Shown: positions 22,721 through 33,539 of the stretch, one piece after another | Layout of the letters: every line of letters begins with the position of its first letter | How positions within the stretch are numbered: the first letter of the stretch is position 1 | Assembly (NCBI GenBank): GCA_020650975.1 | Contig: JAIPMN010000179.1 | Span: 48,772-112,771 of the forward strand | DNA length: 64,000 bases | Direction of reading: 5' to 3' | Source: Apostichopus californicus | Lineage: Eukaryota; Echinodermata; Holothuroidea; Aspidochirotida; Stichopodidae | The notes under the pieces: model-generated | Seen by the model: the letters and a program-made list of their open reading frames with translations, nothing else | What the model was told of the DNA's origin: nothing | The model's database searches: none | Translations under genes and position numbers: made by a program

Positions 22721-25700
22721 TTACATGTACATTCAATCTATATCTACCTATCACATACAGCTGCTTGCATAACCAGCTTAAGAGTATCACTCGTAAGAAA
22801 ATATATGTACTGTACACATGCATATAGTGAAAGTAAAAATCTATCAGTAACATTGACAAATCATTACATCATATGGGAATGAAGAGACACAATGGGCTAT
22901 AAATGAAGACTTTTATGATACAAGATTAATGGGTTATGGATGGTACTTTCAAACCTTCAAAGCTTTTATTGAAGGTTTTCTTAATCCTTATAAAGTTCAG
23001 AGAGATATATCAGAGAGAAATAAGAACTACACTTGTCTGTGTACAGACTTCTAATTCAATATTAGCTTTCAAGAGCTGTATCTTAAATGGATTCTTATCT
23101 TCATAAATACTAATTTATTCCATCGCTGTAAATCTCGGCAATCTCGAGCGAATCTGTTATGTTTATTAAAAGGGATGCAATCGCCAATTTATTTGGAATT
23201 AAATCGCTTCTAGCTTGAGGTAATATGAATATTGACTACAGAGTCGTGATAGTTTATGTACAGTACGTGTATTTAGCAGCTACTTAAAGATTCATCTATA
23301 TAGAAGTCAGGTTAAAATTTATTCAACAGTAATCTGCTCACCTTGGCAAAATAAATGTTACACTATAAACCTATACTAAACCCTTTTATATTTTATTTTG
23401 TTATAATCACTGTATTGTATTACAGTTTCATTCTTCATCTGTGAATTGTGACATTTTGAAACTTTTCTTTCTGTGCTTCTTGTAGGAATATCCGATGTAC
23501 ACTCTTGATCCACGGAACCCATCTCTACTTTTCCCTACACCCCACCCACCCCCCCACCCATCCCTCCCCCTCAGTTGTTGAAAATCTGATACCAGATGGC
23601 AGAGTTGCCAACAGTTACCAATCAAAAAGATGGCTAGCTGTCAAAATAATTCAAAGTGACGATTGCCAAAAGCTCTTACAAAGTATTTCCCCAAGAGTTT
23701 TGCCGATTGCTATAAATGAATTTACAAGCCATAAACTGCCCTTGACAACTGGTGAAGTTTTTATCTTCAATTAGTTTAACAGCATTTTGCATGTGATAAA
23801 GCCAGGTGGTAATACAATCAAAATTTAACATTGAAGAAATTATATAGCTTGCCTTTTCCAAACTCTTGTGGTATATTGATCGAATATCGAAATACCATAA
23901 AACTCAAAAAATGTCACGTTTGTTTGGCCTCGTACGAAAGTAAACCACTTGAGAGGCTTGATTCTGTATAATTACACGGCCATTGGCCATATCACAACTC
24001 TCAAGGGCTATGGATTTACTGATGGTCCTTAATTGAACAGTTGTTGTTGTTATCAATCCAAACCAAGTAAAACTTTACATTTCCTTTCAATTTTGATTCT
24101 TTTCACAACTTTTGCAAGTGACGTCAAAGGCAACCTCTACCAATGATCTTGATTTTGAACATCCTCTTTCCTCCCGACACCCTCTCCCAACACCCTCACC
24201 AACAACACCCTCACCAACAACCCCCTGGCCCATCCCACATACCTTCAACCTCTACCAAAATGTGAACGTGTGCAGTTGTACCTGTCTGTGGAAGACAGGT
24301 TGACCACAGAAATTGTAAGTCTTTGTACAAAAGCACTTCTCTAGATACCAAAGTGTACTATTTTGTTTGTTTGTTGTAGCTATAGAAGAACTTGCCCTTA
24401 GGCAAACTTGTTTAGAATTTTTTTTTCGGGGTATTATCTTTTATTTAATCCCACACAGATATTTCTGAACCAAACAAGATTTTTTTTTATCAAAGTCACC
24501 CACTAATGAAACACCAATAGGAAAAGCTGCATGTACTGTAATGGCAAATTACATGATACGTGTTTAAGCAAGCAAATAAATAAACTGCAGAACCTGCTAT
24601 ATACAGACCCTGTGGCTTGCATAAGCAAGATTAAATCTTTGTGAAACTATCGCATATTTGCAGTTTTGCGGTTTATTGGAGATAGTTAATGCTTTGGTTG
24701 ACAAGGAATACATCAAGCATGCAATATATATTTAAGTTACTGTCTGAGGTATGTGTATGATTTAACAACAACCTACATGCACTCTAACTTTGCTATACAG
24801 TAAATCAAATAGCAGTATGCACTAAGTGGTCACTTCTATAGATGTGAAGGCAAAATGTTGCTTTAAATCGAACCCAAACAAATTCTGTTTTGGTAAACAG
24901 ATACTGTATTTTTAAGATGATGCTAAATCACATCAAAGGAAGGGCCAAAGCACTGTTTTGAGCTACTCTTCAACTTATTGCTTGTGGAGTATATTTTATG
25001 AACTGACATCTTCTTGCAACCCGAAGTTATCTATATCTTTTGTTGATAGAATGGTAACTCTGTGCATCTGACACCCTACAATCCCCGATTGCAGATGACT
25101 AGAACCAACTTTCTAAAAGTTGAAGTTTCTTTCCTCCTTGCCATACAGATGTCTAGCAGCTAGCTACAAGGCATCATATTTTCATCTACTCCAAGCATTT
25201 GCTAAAACACAAAGTCAACTCTTTCCGGTACTGTTTTTTAGTGCACGGATTGCATTTAGGAGGTGAAAAAAGGTGTGTCATTGAGTGTTAATGTCAAAGT
25301 TCTTTGATACTTACACCAGTCAAGGTTAAGCAAATTTCACAACTGTATTCTTTAAGAAATGCCTTCAGGCCATATAAAAGGCAGGTAGAATATCAGTTAA
25401 ATACACTTTGAATTTTTAAAATAAGTTAACAACTGTTTTGGCAAGTTTGAAAGCTTTGTAATAGTCGCGAAAGTTGTGAAGAGAGGAAGAGGAATACAAT
25501 GGACTGAGACGAAAGTATATCAAGCAAATAAATTCAAATTAGTTTATCGAAGGATGTTAATTATGTTAAGAATGTTCTGGGAAAGGGGCTTGTCATAAAA
25601 TATCTCTGGTCAGGCCTTGACGAGTATGAAGGCTTTTGTTGCCAACCTTCCAACATTTAATAAACCAACATTTTTCAACACTATACAGTGAATTAGACTA

Positions 25701-25822
25701 ATGGTAATCCCTTGCACAATTGGAGACTGACAAGGTCTTATACGTTTAGAAGCATACATTCTTGCCACCACATTTCAATGTACTGATAAAGAATAGGGTG
25801 GTTTTGGGCAGAGCAATTCCAG
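22721..25822. other. Noncoding stretch
   Basis: No supported gene. C-rich tract at 23535-23570 and ACCCTCACCAACAAC-type short repeats at 24190-24225 generate proline-rich open frames that I regard as artefacts of simple sequence. A minus-strand consensus donor at 23342 (AAG then GTGAGC) has no credible upstream exon. Confidence 0.55.
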
Positions 25823-25876
25823 AACTTACCTGATTTGGTAATTAAAATCAACATACTTACCTGTCTCCACACAACA
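25823..25876 (+). mobile_element. MITE terminal remnant carrying a perfect 5' splice site
   Basis: The sequence around CCTGATTTGGTAATTAAA followed by CTTACCTGTCTCC resembles the terminal region of the copies at 51641 and 62661 (ACTGGTTTGGATATTTAC, then CTTACCTGTCTC). On the minus strand it reads GAGACAG then GTAAGTATG, a full-consensus donor. A fair acceptor (CCCACTTTATTGCACAG) ends at 25884, so a 30-nt pseudo-exon is defined. The resemblance covers only about 50 bp with gaps. Confidence 0.45.
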
Positions 25877-25884
25877 CATACAAT

Positions 25885-26360
25885 AGTATACTGTGCAATA
25901 AAGTGGGAAAACCACTTGAAATGGACATACCCAAAAAGGAAATGATACTTATCCGGAGGCTGACGAGCAGTTCTCTCCTGAATTTCTGACTTGCAAAATA
26001 CGGAAGAATGGTTGCGAACAGCCAAGATACATGAAGATCTTGACAGCTCTTTAACAGAGTACACAACTAGACACCTTAGTTGGAAGATGAGAAGCCTGCA
26101 GGTTGACCAGATATCCTGGCAAGTATGTCTCAAAAGGTTCCCAGATTACTCTAGACTCACTAAAGTGAGTTGTGAGCAGACAGTAAAGTGAGAAAGCAAA
26201 GCAAATAGGGAGATTTTGAGATGACATCGATACAAAACTCCCTCATCCCTCATATACTATAAATGTTTACAACCTTCTACCACCACCACATTTCATGATG
26301 TGGAAAAAACTGATGGGAAGAGAAAGGAAGATTACAGGAAGGCATCAGCAAAACCCATTA
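25885..26360. other. Noncoding stretch between repeats
   Basis: Long open frames occur on both strands (a 131-codon frame on minus and a 66-codon frame on plus overlap here). Neither has a recognisable domain and they are mutually exclusive. Confidence 0.45.
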
Positions 26361-26362
26361 TT

Positions 26363-26515
26363 CTTCCCTTCCTCCACACCTTCTCTCCACCCAATCCCTC
26401 ATACCTTCCCTCCACCCCTTCCTCCAGACCCTCCCTCCACCCCTTCCTCCACACCCTCCCTCCACCCCTACATCCACACCCTTCCTCCACCCCTTCCTCC
26501 ACACTCTCCCTGTAC
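26363..26515. repeat. Pyrimidine-rich ~25-bp minisatellite
   Basis: Repeated CCTCCACACC / CCTCCACCCCTT modules, with a clear 25-bp spacing in the middle of the array. The strand is almost purely C, T and A. It creates proline-rich frames on plus and glycine-rich frames on minus that should not be called genes. Confidence 0.85.
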
Positions 26516-26745
26516 TTACTTTGCACCGACGATAATTTGGTTATTTTCTTCATCGATCACTATCTGCGAATAGTCTGTGGTATCTGGTCTACTATATTCC
26601 CCTAGACCATGTCTTTTTAAATCTGTGTGAATAGAAAGAAAAAGAAAAGTATAAAACTTCAAGCAGTCAGCTTAAATCTGGCCAACTTGCAAACTACAAT
26701 CGAGGAGTATGTCAAAACGATAGATACAAAACATAGATTGAGTGA

Positions 26746-27160
26746 GGGTGCAAAAGGAGGAAGAAAAATCTTCAAGCATGAAAAATTATAAAACTTTCTG
26801 GTTTATATATTTACGAGTGACCCGCTTACCTGTCTCCCCACAACCTTAGCACCGCATTCTACCGTGTCTAGTATGCCCTGGTAATCTTTTAACACTGTGC
26901 ACCCTCACTGACCCCCAGTGACCTCCTTCTTATTCTACCATTCGAAAGTGTCTTACACGTTTTTCGTATTGGGAAAAATTTTCATCGAAATTCGCCCGGA
27001 ATACCTTGGATTTTTACGCTAGAGGTTCCTTATAGGAGTTCTAGACTTCCAACGATCTTTTCCAGCCTGATAAGTATCCTTTTCTTGTAGGGAAGGGAGT
27101 TTTGGGAGCAAATGGAGGAAGGAAAATCTTCAAGCATGAAAAAACATGGCATTATAAAAA
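26746..27160. repeat. ~45-bp direct repeats flanking MITE copy B
   Basis: A segment containing GGAGGAAGAAAAATCTTC followed by AAGCATGAAAAA lies at 26746-26791. A close copy (GGAGGAAGGAAAATCTTC followed by AAGCATGAAAAAA) lies at 27104-27160. They bracket the element at 26808-27109 on both sides. Confidence 0.8.
26808..27109 (+). mobile_element. MITE copy B of the ACAGGTAAGC-terminal family
   Basis: It begins TTTACGAGTGACCCGCTTACC, TGTCTCCCCACAACCTTAGC and then continues as the reverse complement of copy A at 16001-16308 to its end near TTTTGGGAGC. The two copies are in opposite orientation 10.5 kb apart. It has one long terminal arm only and no transposase. Confidence 0.8.
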
Positions 27161-30100
27161 TATATTTATATTAGACTTATAGAGAAAAATTTGTTCCATT
27201 GGCTAGAAAATCCAAAAACACGATCACGAAAGAATTTAACATGTGAAAGATAATGTCAGATGAAAAATTATGTGAAATTTCAAGTAGCTAAACTTTTGAA
27301 ATAGTAGATTCTGAAGGAAAAAACTGGGCAGTGTACCGGAAGTAGGAGACACACAGGCGCAAAGCTACAAGTTTCCAGCATGAAGTTTAGTTAGATAGCA
27401 AAAAAATTTGCTAGAGAGTCAATTTACGGTCACTAATTCTCAGATTTCAACAAGCACTTTTACTGCCAGCCTCAAATTACTTTGCCTCATTTAGACATTA
27501 AATTGTCTAAGTGAATAATCCACAATGTATATATATGAATCAGAACCACAAGGAAATTTGTACTTTTTGAAGAATTTTAGCAATTTTTAACAGGCTAAAA
27601 TTTGTGGTCAGTACTGTAACCTTTAAGGCAGTGCTATTCTATTGATGGCAATAATGAATTACTAATAAGTCAAATATGTAGGAATTGTGTTTAGATTTGC
27701 TGTGATTATTATAACCCATCAAATGTTGAGAATCAACTGGAATGTATTAATTTGTATACTCTAATTTAGCTTTGTTTTTGGAGACACCTTACAAGTAGTT
27801 TCATCATTTGCTATCTAATTTTGAGTAATATACTCTGTGAGTTTGGTCAAATTTGTCCATCAAATATCCATATCAAACATATTTAATACCTGTAGGCCTA
27901 TGCAATACTCTAGCATTGTGACAAATATGACACCAGTCTTAACAGCTTTCTTACAAGCTTTTATGCTGTGAGCCATTCCTAATCCTAGAAGCCTTTCTTT
28001 CCTCCAAACATTGTTAGCCTCTGCAAACACATTTCGTTTGGAGAGTTCATGTGAAATCAGACACGATCAAAGTCGGGCTTTATTTGATGCCGATCTGATG
28101 AGAGTATAGAAGATTATGGGTCCTTTTGTCAGTTCTTCCTTTCATTACTGGCATTATTATTATTTTATATGCTCTCTATTCTACATCACACTCTTGCTAT
28201 CAACGTGTGATACCTGTTACCTGTATCACTCACAGGTAAGTGATAACTTTCACCAATTTTAACACTCACTTGATAACTTGACCCCTCAGTTTCAGGGATC
28301 AAGGCATGTCAACCTATAAAGGAAAGGTGTACTGGAATACACCATGTGTGATACAAGGTAACTTGTAGAAGCTACCCAAGAAGAACAGGAAGGTGGACAC
28401 GATGGAGCCTGCTGGGTTGAGTACGGGGTACCCTTGCAAATGGCTTTGTTAACCACATAAGAGAAGACATACTTAGCAGACAGAGGATAAAGGGGATCTT
28501 CCTCATCTCTCCCTCACCCCCCAACCTTCTTCCGCAATATCCCTGTCACTATTGAACTGAATAAATGGTACAATTGAGGGCTGATATTGCATTCTGCTAT
28601 GATGCTATCGAACAAAAGATTTCTCCCAAATATTTTACAGCAATGCACACCATCAAATAAATTGCTAAATATGAACTTTCGAAGTGAAAAAAAAGAACGG
28701 TGAACTGTTCACTCGCAAAATCTCCGACTGGCACAAATTTGTTAACTTGCTAGTTACGTCAATCAAATGCATTTTCACAGTTCTCATGATGATACACTTG
28801 TGCCTGTAGGGTTCTTCATATGACATATATTTATACCTCTGACCTTCTGGTCTTAGCTTCCCTTTGAAAACTTCACACTTATGTCAATAAAATTCACTCC
28901 ATATTTTCCTACTAATTGGTAACTTTCCTCAATAGAAATGAAAGGATGAATAAAAAATAAAAAATTGAAAAAACAATCTTTACAGATAAAATTTTGTCTG
29001 ACTTGGCAGAAAGGAAAAAATTCTTGGACAAAAGTTACCCTACGGCACATATTATTTAACCAGTTTTGGGCAGGTGCCATTTGGAGAGAAAAAATTCTGA
29101 ATTTTTAGGAATCTCAGGACTGGTAAATGGTCTTAAAGATGCATTGTACGTAAACAAAACATCAAGACAAATCAATTGGAATGAAATCTCCTTGAGGGGA
29201 CATCAAATATTGTGGTGCATCCTCAAACATGTGAACTCGTACAATGCAATGGCAAGGGCAAATTCCAAATCCTTACATCAGCAGAATTTCTGTTTTGAAG
29301 CGCTGAGAACTGTAGGCAATTGAACAATCAATTAGTTGAATTTTATTAATACATTATATATAAACCATGAATTTACAAACAAGGTGGACAGAAGTACAGG
29401 GAATAGATTTAATTTTTTAGATTTGATTTAGCAAGTTTATAGCAAAATTAAAATACTTGGCTCATAAACACAATTTCACAAAGATTATATATATATATGC
29501 ATTAAAGGATGCAAATGGAAAGATTGTTCTTTGATACTTAGATGTAGAAATGTGCTTTAAGATAACATCTGACACAAAAGTTGTTATGAGTGCGTATAAT
29601 AGATGTCACTTCATGTCATTCACAGATTATCAACTAACATCTTATAATGGAAAATCTGGAGGAAATTATAATATCTGTCTTTAAGTTTATCACATTTTGA
29701 TGTTCAACTTTAATAACCACTTGAAATGTAACAGGTTTGATATATTCTACATGATCTTTCATTTGTGTTTATGCAAACAAACTAGCAAAGGTTTGCATAG
29801 GCCTACTGATCAGATATGTGTAGCAGTCACAATTTTGTAGATAAGTAAGATCATGGACGTTTAGGTGAGAAGATTCGAGGGGAGCCAATTATGAAATGAA
29901 AAGTGTTACATGATGAAATTGTTCCTCTATTTCACAATCCGGATAAATTTAATTTCAGGTCATATTTTCCTTATAGTACCGGAACAAGTGGTAGCCACCG
30001 AGGGGGCAATATATATGGAGGTATGACATGGACCTACTTTTTGCGGGCATTGTTGAAATATTTGCCCCTCAACAAATAAATAATCAAATTGATGCACAGA

Positions 30101-33100
30101 TTTCTAACACCTTGGGCACCTTTGTTGATAATAAAGTGGACAATTGTAGCCAGCTGGATCAGAGCCTCTTCTTAACCCACTTCGAACTGAACTGACCGAT
30201 ACTAGCTTAGATATACTGGTGGTATAATTTCATTTGCTGAGCAAAAGTGAACGAGGCAAAACCGGCTTTCATCATCTTGGGTATTAAACGTTGCCTAGAG
30301 TGCTCTAGGAGGTAGTAACCTGAAAATAACATTGGTGCAACTGTTAAAGGGATAACTGCCAAATGTATGCTGGACTATATGAAACAACTGCCCATTTATA
30401 ACACAGTGTATGGCACTGTATGCACAACACACAGTAAATACTGAGAGGGTGACTTCAGGCAGAATTGTTTAGTCTAGTATATGTTATAAAATAAGGGGGG
30501 GAGTGGTAATATTTCTATAGCTGGTCGAGTTTTCTAGATATTTTCTAGATATTCATCTTTAAAGTATGATAAGACTCTGGAATGCTCATTTGAGGCTAAA
30601 TTGATGATGACATTGTCTCCTCAGTACAGGCATAAATGTTATTTGAGGTCATAAAAGTCTTATATTTTCCCAGAGATTTTCTGGCTGACCTAATGGCTGA
30701 CCTAACAGACCTAATGGTTCCTGTGTTATAACTGTAGTCCAGCCACTTTCATTGAAGACCCAAAGATGTTTAAAGGGTCATTTCTCAAAACTTAAAAAGA
30801 AAGTAATGTAGAATACAACCTGGAGTGCAATCTAACGGTCTCCAAAATTTAAAATTTAACTTTACGCCTGGATTTATCCTTTAAAGGATGACTTTCCACA
30901 CAAAAATCAACATAACATTGGCCTCCTATTTTTATAAGAAATCAAAATGTCCAAACTTCAATACCTCTAAAATTTCACATGAAAACAATGGCACTCAAAA
31001 CTAACCCTGAACTAACCCTAAACTAACCCTGAATCCACCCGATTAATACGTTTGACGTTACGATTACCCTGCATCAGCTGTAACACTTCCTTCCAATCAA
31101 CACCAATACTAGAGACAATGATGGGCTTCTGAGGAAGTCTTAGGGGAAATAATGTTTACAGATTCTCTCTCTTTAAAATCAAAACCAACCCTTAACAATC
31201 TTACTCTAATGTCACCCTGCAGGCTACCCAGACTGCTGTTCTGGTCACACAGATACAGATCCCTAGAAAATGAGAAATGTGATGGCATTTAGAGGGTTTT
31301 TCTTTTGCCTATTTTGTTGTTGAGCATTGACAGGTGTTTGACTTGTAGACAAATCAGAGTAAGCACACCCCTTGGCAATCACGTCCCCTCTCAGATCTAT
31401 AGGAAACTCGACACTGTAATATGGGAGCCTGTGTCATAGCGGAATCGAGTCGGCTCTCTTTTCTAAAACTTTTTTTTTATCAATTGTTACAGCAATCTTA
31501 TCCATCTGAAGAGAAAATAAAGCATCAGAAGAACCATGGATAAAAACTAACAAAAATAAGATTTTCCTTCAAGTCTAAGATATAATTAAAGTTGAAATAA
31601 AGAGTCAAAGTAAAAGTAGGTCATGTGTCTTTCTTCAGAAAGCAGCGAGCTTCCTCGAATCTAAAGAGAAAGAGATATGGATCTTGTTTTAACAGGGCTA
31701 CGAAAGAAAGGTCTTGTACTTCGGATTAACTTCAGAAATGTGAAAAATAATCAATCGCAAAATTTTGAGAGGATTGAGAAAAAAGATTTTAAGCAATATT
31801 TTTCAGTTGTATTAAAGAAATTAAAAGGAGTTTGCTCGGTCCCGCCCACACAATACCTGAGGAACTGTATGTACACTTAAGTATTTATCCCACCCTACAG
31901 TCTACACAAAGGGTCACGTCTCCACGGTGAAGGTTCAAACAGGGTATTATTGCTACTTGCAAATAGTTTTCAAGTAACCTGCATTGGTATCGAGAAGACC
32001 TCATAGTGGAGGGAGGAGAGGGTTGGCAATGTGTGGTGATATCACTGGGACAGGGAGAGGGCCCGAGCGAGACACTGTTTTCTTGGGGAGGTGGGGGGGG
32101 GAAGAGGGGAAATACATGCATACCTAGACCAGGTTGTATTTTCCTCCTTGTATTGTGACTTTGTTTTTGATGGTATGACTGATTTATATGTATACATGTT
32201 CAACTTTTCAACCACTGATCACCTTACAAAAACACTTAAATGTTATGTTAAATGTTATGAGTCATGCAGATCTATCATTATCTATGAAGCAAAGAGACCA
32301 CCTTTCTGAATGTATACATCATCAATACATTAATAAACAACTGTTCACAGACCAACCACATGACCACATGTTACTGCTGACCTGTTGCCTTTAAAATGAG
32401 CTGTGAGAATCACCATCCTCCTCCACTGTAAACCTCTCACCTGCAAGTTATAAAATGATTCATTATATCTGCTAAAAGTTACCAGAGAAATATATACATA
32501 TATAATATATATGCTCAGGGAACCACATTGGTCAACCAAACAGTTGACTCAGTTTGGGGGAGTGCTAACAAGTAAATAAGGCACAATCAGATTTACTGCA
32601 CCTGTAAAAACATCAATCTTTTAGGTAAATGACAGAGTTGTTGCCCAAATTTGGAAATTTTTGGGAAACTGGGAAAGTGACTCATGTATAGGCTATCCAA
32701 AATTACCCCTCCCTCTCTTACCAGAGCAGGAAGTTGCGGTGACAGTTTTAATGATGTGGTACATGTTACCCAAAGAGGTCTATCTTCTATTTTCTAGTAT
32801 CATTCGATATTGCTCTTTATGTTACAAGCAAGACATTAAGTCTTTCTATGCTTTGCTTGTACCATAAACTATACGCCTCCCCCTATCCCACCCTTTTCCA
32901 TTTCCAGCTTTTGGCTCGAAAAACACCTCCTCTCTCCACCTCTTTCACTCTCTCTGATACAGTAGTTATTCAACTTCATGACAACAAGCGTGTCTGATAC
33001 CTCCTTGAACTATTCAACAATTGGTCAGCAGTAATTGGCCTAAAAATATACATTTAGTACATCTTCGTTGCTCCATTCAATCCACATCTGGAAAAGGTGT

Positions 33101-33400
33101 GATGGACAAATTTAAACTTCGCAGTGAATAATTAAGTTGAAAATAGAAACAGGTCAACTTGTCAAATTGGTTAAGTGAATAAAATTTTAAGAGCAAATTT
33201 GACTAGTTTAATCAAGTGGAAGGAAGGCAGGTAAAAGTATAACTTTGGGTTTCTAATCCGATGTGGTGTGACACCTCACCACCATAATTCTGAGACTTTG
33301 TAAAATAAACACAAACTGACTGGGAAAAAAAGTAGATAAAAACAGCAGTAAAAGAACTAAAGTGGGGAAGATATTTTAGGGCATGAATTAACTTTACCTG
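27161..33400. other. Long noncoding stretch
   Basis: No supported gene. GTGATAC (28207-28213), GTATCAC (28223-28229) and GTGATAA (28240-28246) alternate in orientation and can form mutually exclusive hairpins. A telomere-like short repeat is listed separately. G runs occur near 30494 and 32090. Nothing else is recognised. Confidence 0.5.
30998..31033. repeat. Short telomere-like CTAACCCT repeat
   Basis: Three tandem units of an 11-12-bp motif containing CTAACCCT (ACTAACCCTGA, ACTAACCCTAA, ACTAACCCTGA). The motif overlaps the CCCTAA telomere hexamer, but the period is not six, so this is a minor interstitial repeat rather than a telomere. Confidence 0.7.
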
Positions 33401-33446
33401 AGGGTTTCTTATTTCCCCTTTTTTTTTCCTTTTTTTTCTTTTACAG

Positions 33447-33537
33447 ATCCCGACCTAAGGCCCATCCAACCATGAACTTTTATGCCAGACAGATATGCTT
33501 CCACTTGATCACCTCAACTGGTATTGTCAGTAAATAA
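33447..33537 (+). CDS. Weak candidate plus-strand terminal exon
   Basis: An unusually long pyrimidine tract (33408-33443, almost pure T and C) ends in TTTTACAG at 33446. Entered in phase 2 the following bases read SRPKAHPTMNFYARQICFHL and continue to a stop at 33535-33537. A possible donor GTATTG sits at 33521. The splice acceptor is strong, but the peptide matches nothing I know and no partner exon on this strand is visible nearby. Confidence 0.2.
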
Positions 33538-33539
33538 TC

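Noticed and set aside
22526-22859. Frames crossing the N block
   Set aside because: They cross an assembly gap and homopolymer with duplicated flanks.
25738-26133. 131-codon minus-strand open frame
   Set aside because: Overlaps a plus-strand frame, has no recognisable domain, and its apparent splice donor comes from a probable MITE remnant.
26295-26605. Proline-rich plus-strand and glycine-rich minus-strand frames
   Set aside because: They arise from the pyrimidine-rich minisatellite at 26363-26515.
30998-31033. Interstitial telomere
   Set aside because: Only three units with an 11-12-bp period, not a hexamer array.
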